Shown here piece by piece: positions 45,852 through 53,791 of a stretch of 64,000 bases of DNA; the first letter of the stretch is position 1; the number at the start of each line of letters is the position of its first letter. The translations under genes and the position numbers were made by a program. Origin of the DNA: Acidobacteria bacterium UBA2161. Its GTDB lineage: Bacteria; Acidobacteriota; Vicinamibacteria; Vicinamibacterales; UBA823. The stretch is taken from contig DCWN01000017.1 in the NCBI GenBank assembly GCA_002328835.1, forward strand, positions 172,751-236,750, written 5' to 3'. The notes beneath the pieces are model-generated. The model saw only the letters and a program-made list of their open reading frames with translations, was not told the DNA's origin and did no database searches.

Positions 45852-48359
45852 GTGCCCAGACGCACCATCGGTTTCACCCTCGGTCTCGCCATCTTCGCCG
45901 CGTCGGTACTCGCGCCAGCCGGCGTCGCCGCACAGGAGATGCCAACGATCGAAGACAAGACGGCCGGCATGGAGAGGATCAACGGCTACTTCCCGATGTA
46001 CTGGGACGACGCCGCCGGCACCCTATGGTTGGAGATCTCCCGGTTCGACAGCGAGGAGCTGTACCTGTCGGGCCTGTCGGCGGGGCTGGGATCCAACGAC
46101 ATCGGCCTCGACCGGGGCCAGACCCGGTCGCGGCTGGTCGTCTTCGAGCGCGTCGGCCCGAAAATCCTGATGGTGCAGCGGAACTACCAGTTCCGAGCCA
46201 GCACCGACAATTCCGACGAACGGCAGGCCGTCGAGGACGCGTTCGCCCGGTCGATCCTCTGGGGCTTCCGGGTGGCGGCCGAGACCGATGGCCGGGTGCT
46301 GGTGGATACGACCGAGTTCCTGCTGCGCGACACGCACGGCGTCGTGCCGCGGCTGAGCCAGGACGGCCAGTACCGGGTCGACCCGTCGCGCAGTGCCGTC
46401 CATCTCGACCGTACGAAGGGCTTCCCGCAGAACTCGGAGATCGACGTCACGGTCACGTTCACGAGTCAGCCGCAAGGCGGCCGCGGCTTCGGGCCGCGCA
46501 ACGAGCGGCGCCACGGCGTCGCCGACGTCACGCCGGCGGCCGAGGCCGTGACCCTGCGCCAGCATCACTCGTTCGTCCAGTTGCCCGGCCCAGGCTACGA
46601 GGCGCGCACCTACGACCCGCGGTCGGGATTCGGCAGCGTGTCGTGGCAGGACTACTCGACGCCGCTCGGCGATTCGATGGTCAAACGCCTCATCCGGCGG
46701 CATCGGCTCGAGAAGGTCGACCCGACGGCCGCGGTCAGCGACGCGGTCGAACCGATCGTCTACTACCTCGATCGCGGCACGCCCGAACCGGTGCGCTCGG
46801 CGCTGCTCGAGGGCGCGCAGTGGTGGAACCAGGCGTTCGAGGCCGCGGGCTACCGCGACGCGTTCCGCGTCGAGGTGCTGCCCGAGGGCGCCGACAGCTT
46901 CGACATCCGCTACAACGTCATCAACTGGGTGCATCGGTCGACCCGCGGCTGGAGCAGCGGCGGTGGTGTGACCGACCCGCGCACCGGCGAGATCATCAAG
47001 GGCGTCGTCACGCTGGGCTCGCTGCGGGTCAGGCAGGACTTCCTGATCGCCGAGGGGCTGCTGTCGCCCTACGAGGGCGGCGACGAGATGCCGTCGGAGC
47101 TGTCCGAGATGGCGCTGGCGCGCATCCGACAGCTCTCGGCGCACGAGGTCGGCCACACGCTCGGCCTGGGCCATAACTACTACGCGAGCACGCTGGGCCG
47201 GATCTCGGTGCTCGACTATCCGCACCCGCTCATCACGCTCGACGACAACGGGACGATCGACGTGTCCGACGCCTACGACGTCGGCATCGGCGACTGGGAC
47301 AAGGTGGCGATCAACTACGGCTACCGGGACTTCCCCCAGGGCACCGACGAGCCAACCGCACTCGAGCAGATCCTCGACGACGCGTGGGATCAGGATCTGA
47401 TCTACCTGACGAACCAGGACCTCGACGCCAACCCGCGGGTGCACCAGTGGGCCAACGGGGTCAATCCGGCGGATGAACTGGACCGGATGCTCGAGGTCCG
47501 CCGCACGGCGATGAACGACTTCGGGGAGGCCGCGATCAGGCGTGACATGCCGCTGGCCACGATGGAGGAAGTGTTCGTGCCGCTCTACCTCCACCATCGC
47601 TTTCAGATCGACGCCGCGGCGTCGGCCATTGGCGGGATGCACTACATCTACGCGATGCGCGGTGACGGGCGCGAGCCGGTCGTGTCGGTTCCGGCTGCAG
47701 AACAGCGTGCTGCACTGGATGCACTGATGCGCACGATCAGCCCGAGCGAGCTGGCCGTGCCTGGCGACGTCATCGACAGGTTGCCGCCGCGGCCGGCCGG
47801 CTTCGGACGCCACCGCGAGCTGTTCCCGCGCTACACCGGCCTGATGTTCGATCCGATCTCGCCGGCCGTCGTCGCTGCCGACCACACCGTGGCAATGATC
47901 CTCCGCGGCGACCGCGCCGCACGGATGGTCACCCAGCACGCGGTCGACGAGGCGCTGCCGGGCCTCGATGAAGTGCTCGACACGATCGTCGCGGGGAGCT
48001 TCGGCGTGGCGCCGGCGAACGGCTACGAGGCGGAGATTGGTCGCGCGGTCGAACGCGTCATCGTCGACCGGATCACCCGCCTGGCGGACAGCGCCGCGAT
48101 GCCGCAGGTGCGCGCCGTGGCGTCGCTCGAACTCGAGGAACTCGCCGCGCGCCTCGAGCGCGAATCGCAGAACGGCAGCAACGGCGATCGCGCGCACGCC
48201 ACCTTGCTCGCGCGCGACATCACACGGTTCCTCGAACGCCCGGCCGAGGCGTTCGGTCAGCCGGCACCACCGCCGGAGCCGCCGGGCGCGCCGATCGGCG
48301 ACACCGGCATGGACTACCTGATGCCGGACCCGACCTGCTCGGTCTGGTGGATCGAATAG
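45852..48359 (+). CDS. Zinc-dependent metalloprotease (DUF5117/DUF4953 type), secreted
   Basis: An 835-residue exported protein (signal peptide ending near VAAQ). The centre has the extended metzincin zinc motif HExxHxxGxxH (His431, Glu432, His435, His441; HEVGHTLGLGHN). The N-terminal part (GYFPMYWDDAAGTLWLEI) and the region around SVSWQDYSTPL match the DUF5117/5118-containing proteases common in Bacteroidetes and Acidobacteria. The GTG start has GGAGG upstream. The C-terminal tail is proline-rich. Confidence 0.85.
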   Translation: MPRRTIGFTLGLAIFAASVLAPAGVAAQEMPTIEDKTAGMERINGYFPMYWDDAAGTLWLEISRFDSEELYLSGLSAGLGSNDIGLDRGQTRSRLVVFERVGPKILMVQRNYQFRASTDNSDERQAVEDAFARSILWGFRVAAETDGRVLVDTTEFLLRDTHGVVPRLSQDGQYRVDPSRSAVHLDRTKGFPQNSEIDVTVTFTSQPQGGRGFGPRNERRHGVADVTPAAEAVTLRQHHSFVQLPGPGYEARTYDPRSGFGSVSWQDYSTPLGDSMVKRLIRRHRLEKVDPTAAVSDAVEPIVYYLDRGTPEPVRSALLEGAQWWNQAFEAAGYRDAFRVEVLPEGADSFDIRYNVINWVHRSTRGWSSGGGVTDPRTGEIIKGVVTLGSLRVRQDFLIAEGLLSPYEGGDEMPSELSEMALARIRQLSAHEVGHTLGLGHNYYASTLGRISVLDYPHPLITLDDNGTIDVSDAYDVGIGDWDKVAINYGYRDFPQGTDEPTALEQILDDAWDQDLIYLTNQDLDANPRVHQWANGVNPADELDRMLEVRRTAMNDFGEAAIRRDMPLATMEEVFVPLYLHHRFQIDAAASAIGGMHYIYAMRGDGREPVVSVPAAEQRAALDALMRTISPSELAVPGDVIDRLPPRPAGFGRHRELFPRYTGLMFDPISPAVVAADHTVAMILRGDRAARMVTQHAVDEALPGLDEVLDTIVAGSFGVAPANGYEAEIGRAVERVIVDRITRLADSAAMPQVRAVASLELEELAARLERESQNGSNGDRAHATLLARDITRFLERPAEAFGQPAPPPEPPGAPIGDTGMDYLMPDPTCSVWWIE

Positions 48360-48652
48360 GAGCCCCCTGGGGTGGTCGGCGGGTCCTGTCGCCGGCCGTC
48401 CCCCACGGGTGCTCGGCCTGCGCCCATCGGCCCTGGGGCCAGCGTCGGGGATGAGGGTCGCCGGCGAGTTCCGCAGCGCGCCGACGGCCATTGTCGGGTG
48501 CACCCAGCGCAGGTTGTCTTCTGCCGTCGGCGTGCGAGGGTGTCTGAGCCCGGCGCGCCCTCGCCGCGGCGCTGGCCTCGGGCTTGGCGCTCCGCGCCCG
48601 CGGGGGGCCCCCGGTCCGGCGCCACCCGCCGCAGCAACCCGAAGCGGCGGTC
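48360..48652. repeat. Highly structured non-coding region between convergent genes
   Basis: No gene is apparent in these 293 bases. A 13-base stem (one G-U pair) is formed by 48476-48488 and 48523-48535, whose core is CGCCGACGGC/GCCGTCGGCG; the loop between them contains the palindrome GGGTGCACCC (48496-48505). A second hairpin is GCGAGGG (48534-48540) with CCCTCGC (48558-48564), followed by the palindrome CGCCGCGGCG (48562-48571). A third is CCGCCGC (48626-48632) with GCGGCGG (48644-48650). It could act as a bidirectional terminator or belong to a dispersed repeat family; I cannot tell which. Confidence 0.5.
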
Positions 48653-50668
48653 CTAGTACCCGGCCGTCGTCTCCCCCGTCCCGACCGGGATCCAGCGCTC
48701 GAACCAGTCGAGATTCCGCGTCAGCAGATCGCGGACGAGCCGCGGCGCCCGGACGCCGTGCGGCTGGCCCGGATAGATCACGAGCGACGTCTCGGCCTTC
48801 CCAATCGCCCGCACCGCCTCGTAGAACTGGATGCTCTGCTCGGCCGGTACCCGCTCGTCGCGCTCGCCCACTTGGATCAGGAGCGGCGTGACGACCCGCT
48901 CGACAAACCGATAGGCCGACCGCGCTTCGTAGAGATCGAAGTCCTCCCACGGCCTCGGGCCAAGATAGGTCTGGTAGAACTCCGGCAGGTCGGTCTGCGA
49001 GTACATCGAGATCAGATCGTTCGCGCCCGCGCCCGCGCTCGCGGCGCGGTAGCGATCGGTCTGGGTGATCCCCCAGAAGGTGTGATGCCCGCCGAAGCTC
49101 CAGCCCATCACGCCGAGCCGATCGGGGTCGGCGATGCCCGCCTCGATCAGCGCGTCGACGCCCGAGTCGATGTCGACCCAGTCGCGCCCCGAGATGTCGC
49201 CGCGGTTGAGTCCGCGGAACGTCTCGCCGTAGCCGGTGGAACCACGGTAGTTCGGCTGCATGACGGCGTAGCCGCGCCCGGCGAAGACCGAGATCGGATA
49301 CGCACCGGACCGCGCCACGAACCGGGCAGCCGATACCCCCGATGGTCCGCCGTGAATCACCAGCAGCAGCGGCACGCGGTCGCCCTCGGCGTAGCCGACC
49401 GGCAGTGTGAGCACCCCTTCGATCTCCTCACCGTCGGCGCGTGACGGCCAGGTGACGACGCGCTGCTCACCGAGGCGGAACTCCGAAACCTGTGGGTTGT
49501 GGTCGGTCAGTCGGCGGGGTGACCCGCCCGAGACGTCCGCGACATGGACGTCGGCGGGCGCCGTGCCGGACTCGGCCAGGAATGCGACTATCGTTCCGTC
49601 GTCCGTCGTCGTGAAACTCCGGCGGAACGTGGTGTCGTCGGTCACGCGCTCGGGTTCACCGTCGGGCAGGGCGATTCGGAACCTCGACCGCCCGGTACCC
49701 TCCGCCGCCTCGACATAGAGCAGGTCGTCGTCAGTGAGCGCGACGAACCCGGCGTGCTCGTCGAGACCGTCGGTCAGCGGTGCGAGTGCGCCGCCTGCGT
49801 CGGGCACGGCGAAGAGCCGCCGGTTATAGGTGCCGAGTGCCTGTCCGGAGCCCGCGACGATCAGGCCGCGCGCGGTCGTCCACGCCACGGGACTCTCGCC
49901 GCCCGGCATGTCGGTCACCTGGCGCGGCGCCGCGTCGGCGGCGTCGACGACGTAGACGTTCGCCTCCCGATTCGTCCGGAGATCCGGCGCGGGACGGGCG
50001 GCATAGGCGAGCCGCGAGGAATCCGGCGCCCAGACGACGGTCGTGACGAACGCGCCGTCGGGTGAATGGCGCTCGGCCTCGCCGGCGCGGCCGTCGGCGA
50101 GCGGGGCGACCCAGAGGTGAGACCACTCGTCCTGGTAGAACTCGCCCCAGACGTCGGGCCGGCCGCGTTCCTCCTCGAAGCTCTCCTGATCCTCCGATTT
50201 CTCGGGCCTGGCGACGAACGCGATCCGCTCGCCGTCGGGCGACAGGCGGAACGACTGGATCCCCGTCGGCCAGGCGGTCACCGCCCAGGCCTCGCCGCCG
50301 TCGGGCCGGATGCCATGAACTTGCACTGCGTCGTCGTCGCCCCGATCCGAGAGGAAGGCGAGCCAGTCGCCGTTGGGCGACCAGCGCGGCCCGTTGTCCC
50401 GCCCTTCGCGCTGCGTCAGTCGCACCGGCGCGCCGCCGTCCGTCGCCACGACCCAGAGTTCGGAGTCGCTCGCGTCTTCCTCGAAGTCCATCGTCGTCAC
50501 GACGTAGGCGACGAAGCGGCCGTCGGGGCTGATCCTCGGATCCGACACCGAGGCGAGGGTGAGGAGATCCTCGATCTCCATCGGCCGGCGGTCCTGCGCC
50601 GCGATGGGCGACACCGCGAGTAGCGGCAAAGCGAGACTGAACGCCATCATCCGAAGCAGGTTGGTCAT
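48653..50668 (-). CDS. S9-family dipeptidyl/acylaminoacyl peptidase, secreted
   Basis: A 671-residue peptidase with a signal peptide (ending near PIAAQ), a beta-propeller of TolB/DPP-like blades (SPDGRFVAYV, SPNGDWLAFLSDR, LSPDGERIAFV) and a C-terminal hydrolase domain. The catalytic Ser524 is in GVMGWSFGGHH, the Asp in GERDERVP and the His in GQPHGVRAP. ATG 50668 has GAGG upstream; a GTG six codons earlier is possible. It resembles the S9 gene at 43781 in layout but is a clearly different paralogue. Confidence 0.88.
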   Translation of the reverse strand: MTNLLRMMAFSLALPLLAVSPIAAQDRRPMEIEDLLTLASVSDPRISPDGRFVAYVVTTMDFEEDASDSELWVVATDGGAPVRLTQREGRDNGPRWSPNGDWLAFLSDRGDDDAVQVHGIRPDGGEAWAVTAWPTGIQSFRLSPDGERIAFVARPEKSEDQESFEEERGRPDVWGEFYQDEWSHLWVAPLADGRAGEAERHSPDGAFVTTVVWAPDSSRLAYAARPAPDLRTNREANVYVVDAADAAPRQVTDMPGGESPVAWTTARGLIVAGSGQALGTYNRRLFAVPDAGGALAPLTDGLDEHAGFVALTDDDLLYVEAAEGTGRSRFRIALPDGEPERVTDDTTFRRSFTTTDDGTIVAFLAESGTAPADVHVADVSGGSPRRLTDHNPQVSEFRLGEQRVVTWPSRADGEEIEGVLTLPVGYAEGDRVPLLLVIHGGPSGVSAARFVARSGAYPISVFAGRGYAVMQPNYRGSTGYGETFRGLNRGDISGRDWVDIDSGVDALIEAGIADPDRLGVMGWSFGGHHTFWGITQTDRYRAASAGAGANDLISMYSQTDLPEFYQTYLGPRPWEDFDLYEARSAYRFVERVVTPLLIQVGERDERVPAEQSIQFYEAVRAIGKAETSLVIYPGQPHGVRAPRLVRDLLTRNLDWFERWIPVGTGETTAGY

Positions 50669-50692
50669 GGCATACCTCGTGTCCACGGGCGG

Positions 50693-51229
50693 CTAGGCGA
50701 CCGGGCGCGGCCCCGGTTTCAGGACGTTCATGACGAACGCCTTGATCGCGTCGAGGGTCGTGCAGACCGGCACCTCAGGCGCCAGGTCGGGGATGTCGGA
50801 CTGGTTGTGGACGAACGCCGCGATCGGCTTCCGGTAGACGATGGCGAGATGCGCTTCGCTCGACGTGCCGGCACGTCCGGCCATGACGACGATGACATCC
50901 GCGCTCAGGACGTTGATATGATTCCGGGACTTCGCGTCGGTGCCCTGCGCGCCTGACAGGGGAAGGTGCGTCGCGATCGGAATTTCGACCCAGGGGTTCG
51001 GATAGCCCTGGAGCGTGTGGCCCGCTTCGCCCGGCAGCACGCCGATCACGAGGCCATGGCGCCCCGGCACTGCGTGGAACGCGCGGCTGACGGCAGCCAT
51101 GACGCCGCCTCCACCACCGGTCAGCAGGTGGACCCCCAGGCCGCCCAGCCAGCGGCCCAGTGGTCGCGCGAGGTCGTCGTGTTCGTCCACTGCCGACCCG
51201 AGCACGGCGACGATCGGCAGTCGTTCCAT
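50693..51229 (-). CDS. SLOG/LOG-like Rossmann-fold protein
   Basis: A 178-residue protein of the LOG/lysine-decarboxylase-like (TIGR00725-like) group. It shows VAVLGSA at the start, the nucleotide loop LLTGGGGGVMAAVSRAF, and a variant of the PGGxGTxxE motif reading MAGRAGTSSEAHLA. Relatives are phosphoribohydrolases or Moco carriers; the altered PGG makes the activity uncertain. ATG 51229 with GAGG upstream begins the conserved fold. It lies eight bases after the amino-acid dehydrogenase gene. Confidence 0.72.
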   Translation of the reverse strand: MERLPIVAVLGSAVDEHDDLARPLGRWLGGLGVHLLTGGGGGVMAAVSRAFHAVPGRHGLVIGVLPGEAGHTLQGYPNPWVEIPIATHLPLSGAQGTDAKSRNHINVLSADVIVVMAGRAGTSSEAHLAIVYRKPIAAFVHNQSDIPDLAPEVPVCTTLDAIKAFVMNVLKPGPRPVA

Positions 51230-51237
51230 CAAAGTCC

Positions 51238-52485
51238 TCAGAAGCGCCCGGGAGAGAGCGGCGATGCGTCGACCGCGGGCGCCGCGCCGGCCACCAGATC
51301 GGCGATCAGCGCGCCTGTGGCCGGCCCGAGCGTCAGCCCCGCCATCGCATGCCCGGTCGCGGCGAACACCTTGGCCTGACCCGGTAGCCGGCCGACCACT
51401 GGCAGCCCGTCGGACGTGCAGGGCCGGAGGCCGCACCACTCCGAGTTCGTTCGGTCCGCATCGATGCCGTGGAGGTAGCGGCCGGCGGCGGTCGTCAGCT
51501 GCGCCAGACGCGACGGCCGCATCCGATGATTGAGTCCGGAGAACTCCATCGTCCCGGCGAGGCGCAGCCGGCCCGACATCGGCGTGCAGAAGACCGAGGT
51601 CTCGCTCAGCACGCACGCGGCCTCCAGTCGTGGCCGGGCCTCGCCGGTGTCCGTCAGGTCGCGGTGGTAGCCCTTGCCCGGCTGAATCGGCAGCCGGCAC
51701 CCCAGATCCCGCGCGAGGTGGAGGCTGTAGGCGCCGGTCGAGAGGACAATCGCGTCGGCCTCGAAGCGATCGCCGCGGGCGGTCGAGACCGCCGGCTGCG
51801 GTCCGCCGGTCACCCGGGTCACGGCTTGGCCGGCCTCGAGCCGACCGCCGCCGCGCTCGATCCGTTCGGCGAGCGCCGTCACGAAACGGTGAGGATCGCA
51901 GGTGGCCGCCTCACGAAAATACGCGCCGCCCGTCATACCGTCCTTGACCGACGGCACCCGCCGCACGATCTCCTCGCCGCTGAGCGCCTCGGCGTCGAAG
52001 CCGTGCGACCGCATGAGCGCCACATCGCGACGCGCGTGCTCGGCTCCGAACTCGGTTCGACAGACCTCGAAATAGCCAGAGGCTGCGTAGCCGCAGTCGA
52101 GATCCTCGTCCGCCACGAGCGCGTTGAACAACTCGAGCGTCGAGTGCCCCATCGGGCCCAGCACGCCCATGTTGGCTTCGAGCTTCCGCGTGGTGCAGTT
52201 GGCGCTGAACCGCCAGAGCCAGGCCGCCAGCGCGGGGTCGAACCGCGGCGCGATATAGAGCGGCGTCGTCGGATCGAAAACTTGGGTCAGCGCGTGCTTC
52301 ACGCGATCGGGCTTGTTCATCGGCGGGTGGCCGGCGGCGATGACACCGGCGTTGCCGTAGGAGGCGCCGTGGCCGATGGCGTCCCGGTCGAGGACGACGA
52401 TCTCGGCTCCGCGCTTGGCGAGGTAGTACGCGCAGCAGATGCCAATCACCCCGCCGCCGACGACGACGACCCGCGGCCGGCTCAT
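51238..52485 (-). CDS. FAD-dependent D-amino-acid dehydrogenase (DadA-like)
   Basis: A 415-residue DAO-family flavoprotein. The FAD motif VVVVGGGVIGICCAYYLAKRG starts at residue ~5 (given here in part) and is followed by IVVLDRD. The C-terminus has the family signature CGLRPCTSDGLPVVGR and ATGHAMAGLTLGPATG. It would oxidise D-amino acids to 2-oxo acids, passing electrons to the respiratory chain. ATG 52485 overlaps the DUF2182 stop (ATGA). With the D-aminoacylase at 41931 it suggests use of D-amino acids. Confidence 0.83.
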   Translation of the reverse strand: MSRPRVVVVGGGVIGICCAYYLAKRGAEIVVLDRDAIGHGASYGNAGVIAAGHPPMNKPDRVKHALTQVFDPTTPLYIAPRFDPALAAWLWRFSANCTTRKLEANMGVLGPMGHSTLELFNALVADEDLDCGYAASGYFEVCRTEFGAEHARRDVALMRSHGFDAEALSGEEIVRRVPSVKDGMTGGAYFREAATCDPHRFVTALAERIERGGGRLEAGQAVTRVTGGPQPAVSTARGDRFEADAIVLSTGAYSLHLARDLGCRLPIQPGKGYHRDLTDTGEARPRLEAACVLSETSVFCTPMSGRLRLAGTMEFSGLNHRMRPSRLAQLTTAAGRYLHGIDADRTNSEWCGLRPCTSDGLPVVGRLPGQAKVFAATGHAMAGLTLGPATGALIADLVAGAAPAVDASPLSPGRF

Positions 52486-53174
52486 GAGGCCACGAGGCCC
52501 ACGCCCCAGACGGCCAGAGCCGCCCCGGCCGCACGACCCAACCACGGGCCGCGCGCCACGGCATGATCCACCAGGACGAACAACGCCACGAGCGCCATCC
52601 AGATCAGGTTCATCACGCCCGCGACGAACGACAGCGCCATGAGCGCCCAGCAGCATGCGACGCAGAACGCGCCATGTCGCAGCCCCATCCGCGCCGGCCC
52701 CCAGCGCCCCGATCGCCACGACGTCAGGAAGAAGCCGAGCGGCGACCGGCAGTGCTTCAAGCATGCCTGCTTCGCCGGGGTCCACTGGTAGACGCCCGCG
52801 ACGATCAGGAGGCCGCCCGCCGCCTGCGGGCCGAGCGACGATGCGGCTGACAGCCAACCAGCCTCGTGCAACCCCCACTGCACCGATGCCGCCGCGACGC
52901 TGAAGCCGCTCCAGACGAGCAGGTAGCCGGCCACGAACTCGCCGGCGGGCAGCCCGCGGCCCATGCGCCGCCCGATGGTCGAGAGCGCGGCGACCCAGGG
53001 CGCGACCGTTGGCAGCATCATGGCCACCATCATGACGATCCACATCGACGCCACCGTCGCGAACTGGCCGGCGCCCCACGGCACGGCATCACCGGCGGTC
53101 GTCGACATCAGGCCCGGCCCACCCGCGGCAAGGACGACCCAGGCCAGGGCGAAAACGATGACGGACGGAATCAC
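52482..53174 (-). CDS. DUF2182 metal-binding integral membrane protein
   Basis: A ~230-residue membrane protein with six or so hydrophobic segments. Family hallmarks are WIVMMVAMMLPTVAP, YQWTPAKQACLKHCRSP, and GLRHGAFCVACCWALM, the last two with conserved Cys and His that may bind metal. The GTG at 53174 overlaps the stop of the DUF1326 gene as GTGA and is preferred to a GTG five codons earlier. DUF2182 and DUF1326 genes are often neighbours; their joint role is unknown. Confidence 0.85.
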   Translation of the reverse strand: MIPSVIVFALAWVVLAAGGPGLMSTTAGDAVPWGAGQFATVASMWIVMMVAMMLPTVAPWVAALSTIGRRMGRGLPAGEFVAGYLLVWSGFSVAAASVQWGLHEAGWLSAASSLGPQAAGGLLIVAGVYQWTPAKQACLKHCRSPLGFFLTSWRSGRWGPARMGLRHGAFCVACCWALMALSFVAGVMNLIWMALVALFVLVDHAVARGPWLGRAAGAALAVWGVGLVAS

Positions 53175-53785
53175 GCGGCGTTGTCCCACGAAAAATCCGA
53201 GTACAGCCCGTGGGTCTTCTCGTTGTGGATGTCGAGCGGACCGTCGGTATGGTCGGTCGTCCCGCGCGCAAGGACGTGCACCGGCCCGTGGATGACGTTA
53301 TGTAGATTCGACAGCACCGCTTCGGACGTGTTGTCGCTTCCCCGGATCGCCTGGATCGTCGTGTCGAAGACCTCGGGAATCGTCAACCGCTTGAGCCGGC
53401 CCGCGTCCTCGAAGGTCATCGGCACGTACCGCGTGTCGAGTTGCTTCGAGACGAAACCCGCCAGCGTCTGCCAGGGGCCGCCGGCCTGGCCCCGAAAGAT
53501 CGTCTCGAGCGCCTGCCGTTGCGCGGCGTCGGCCCGTTCGTCGACGTAGAACACCTGCGTCCAGTTGCCGGAGTACATCTGTACCGGCGAATCGAACGCG
53601 ACGACGATGTTGAGGCCGTCGAGCGACACCTCGCCGTACCGACCCTCCGTGATGTGCATCGACCAGTGGCCGCGACACCGGTCGTTCTGGCAGTACTGCT
53701 TGAACGACACGTGGGCGGGACAGATCAACTGGCAGCTGCAGTTCTCGAAGAGCAGGCCCTTGGCCCGCCACGGTGTCTCAGTCAT
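53171..53785 (-). CDS. DUF1326 protein
   Basis: A 204-residue protein of the DUF1326 family. The cysteine-rich N-terminus (ENCSCQLICPAHVSFK, then YCQNDRCRGHW) and the central GLNIVVAFDSPVQMYSGNW are typical. The cysteines may bind metal. It precedes DUF2182 with overlapping stop/start, so the two are co-translated. No enzymatic role can be stated. Confidence 0.85.
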   Translation of the reverse strand: MTETPWRAKGLLFENCSCQLICPAHVSFKQYCQNDRCRGHWSMHITEGRYGEVSLDGLNIVVAFDSPVQMYSGNWTQVFYVDERADAAQRQALETIFRGQAGGPWQTLAGFVSKQLDTRYVPMTFEDAGRLKRLTIPEVFDTTIQAIRGSDNTSEAVLSNLHNVIHGPVHVLARGTTDHTDGPLDIHNEKTHGLYSDFSWDNAA

Positions 53786-53791
53786 CCGCGC

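Noticed and set aside
48314..48891. Short coding possibilities in the 48360-48652 gap
   Set aside because: The frames are Arg/Pro/Ala-rich, lack ribosome sites and cover strong inverted repeats; a structured non-coding region explains the sequence better.
46023..48950. Long minus-strand open frame opposite the metalloprotease
   Set aside because: The plus strand has HExxHxxGxxH, a signal peptide and a ribosome site; the antisense product has no recognisable domain.
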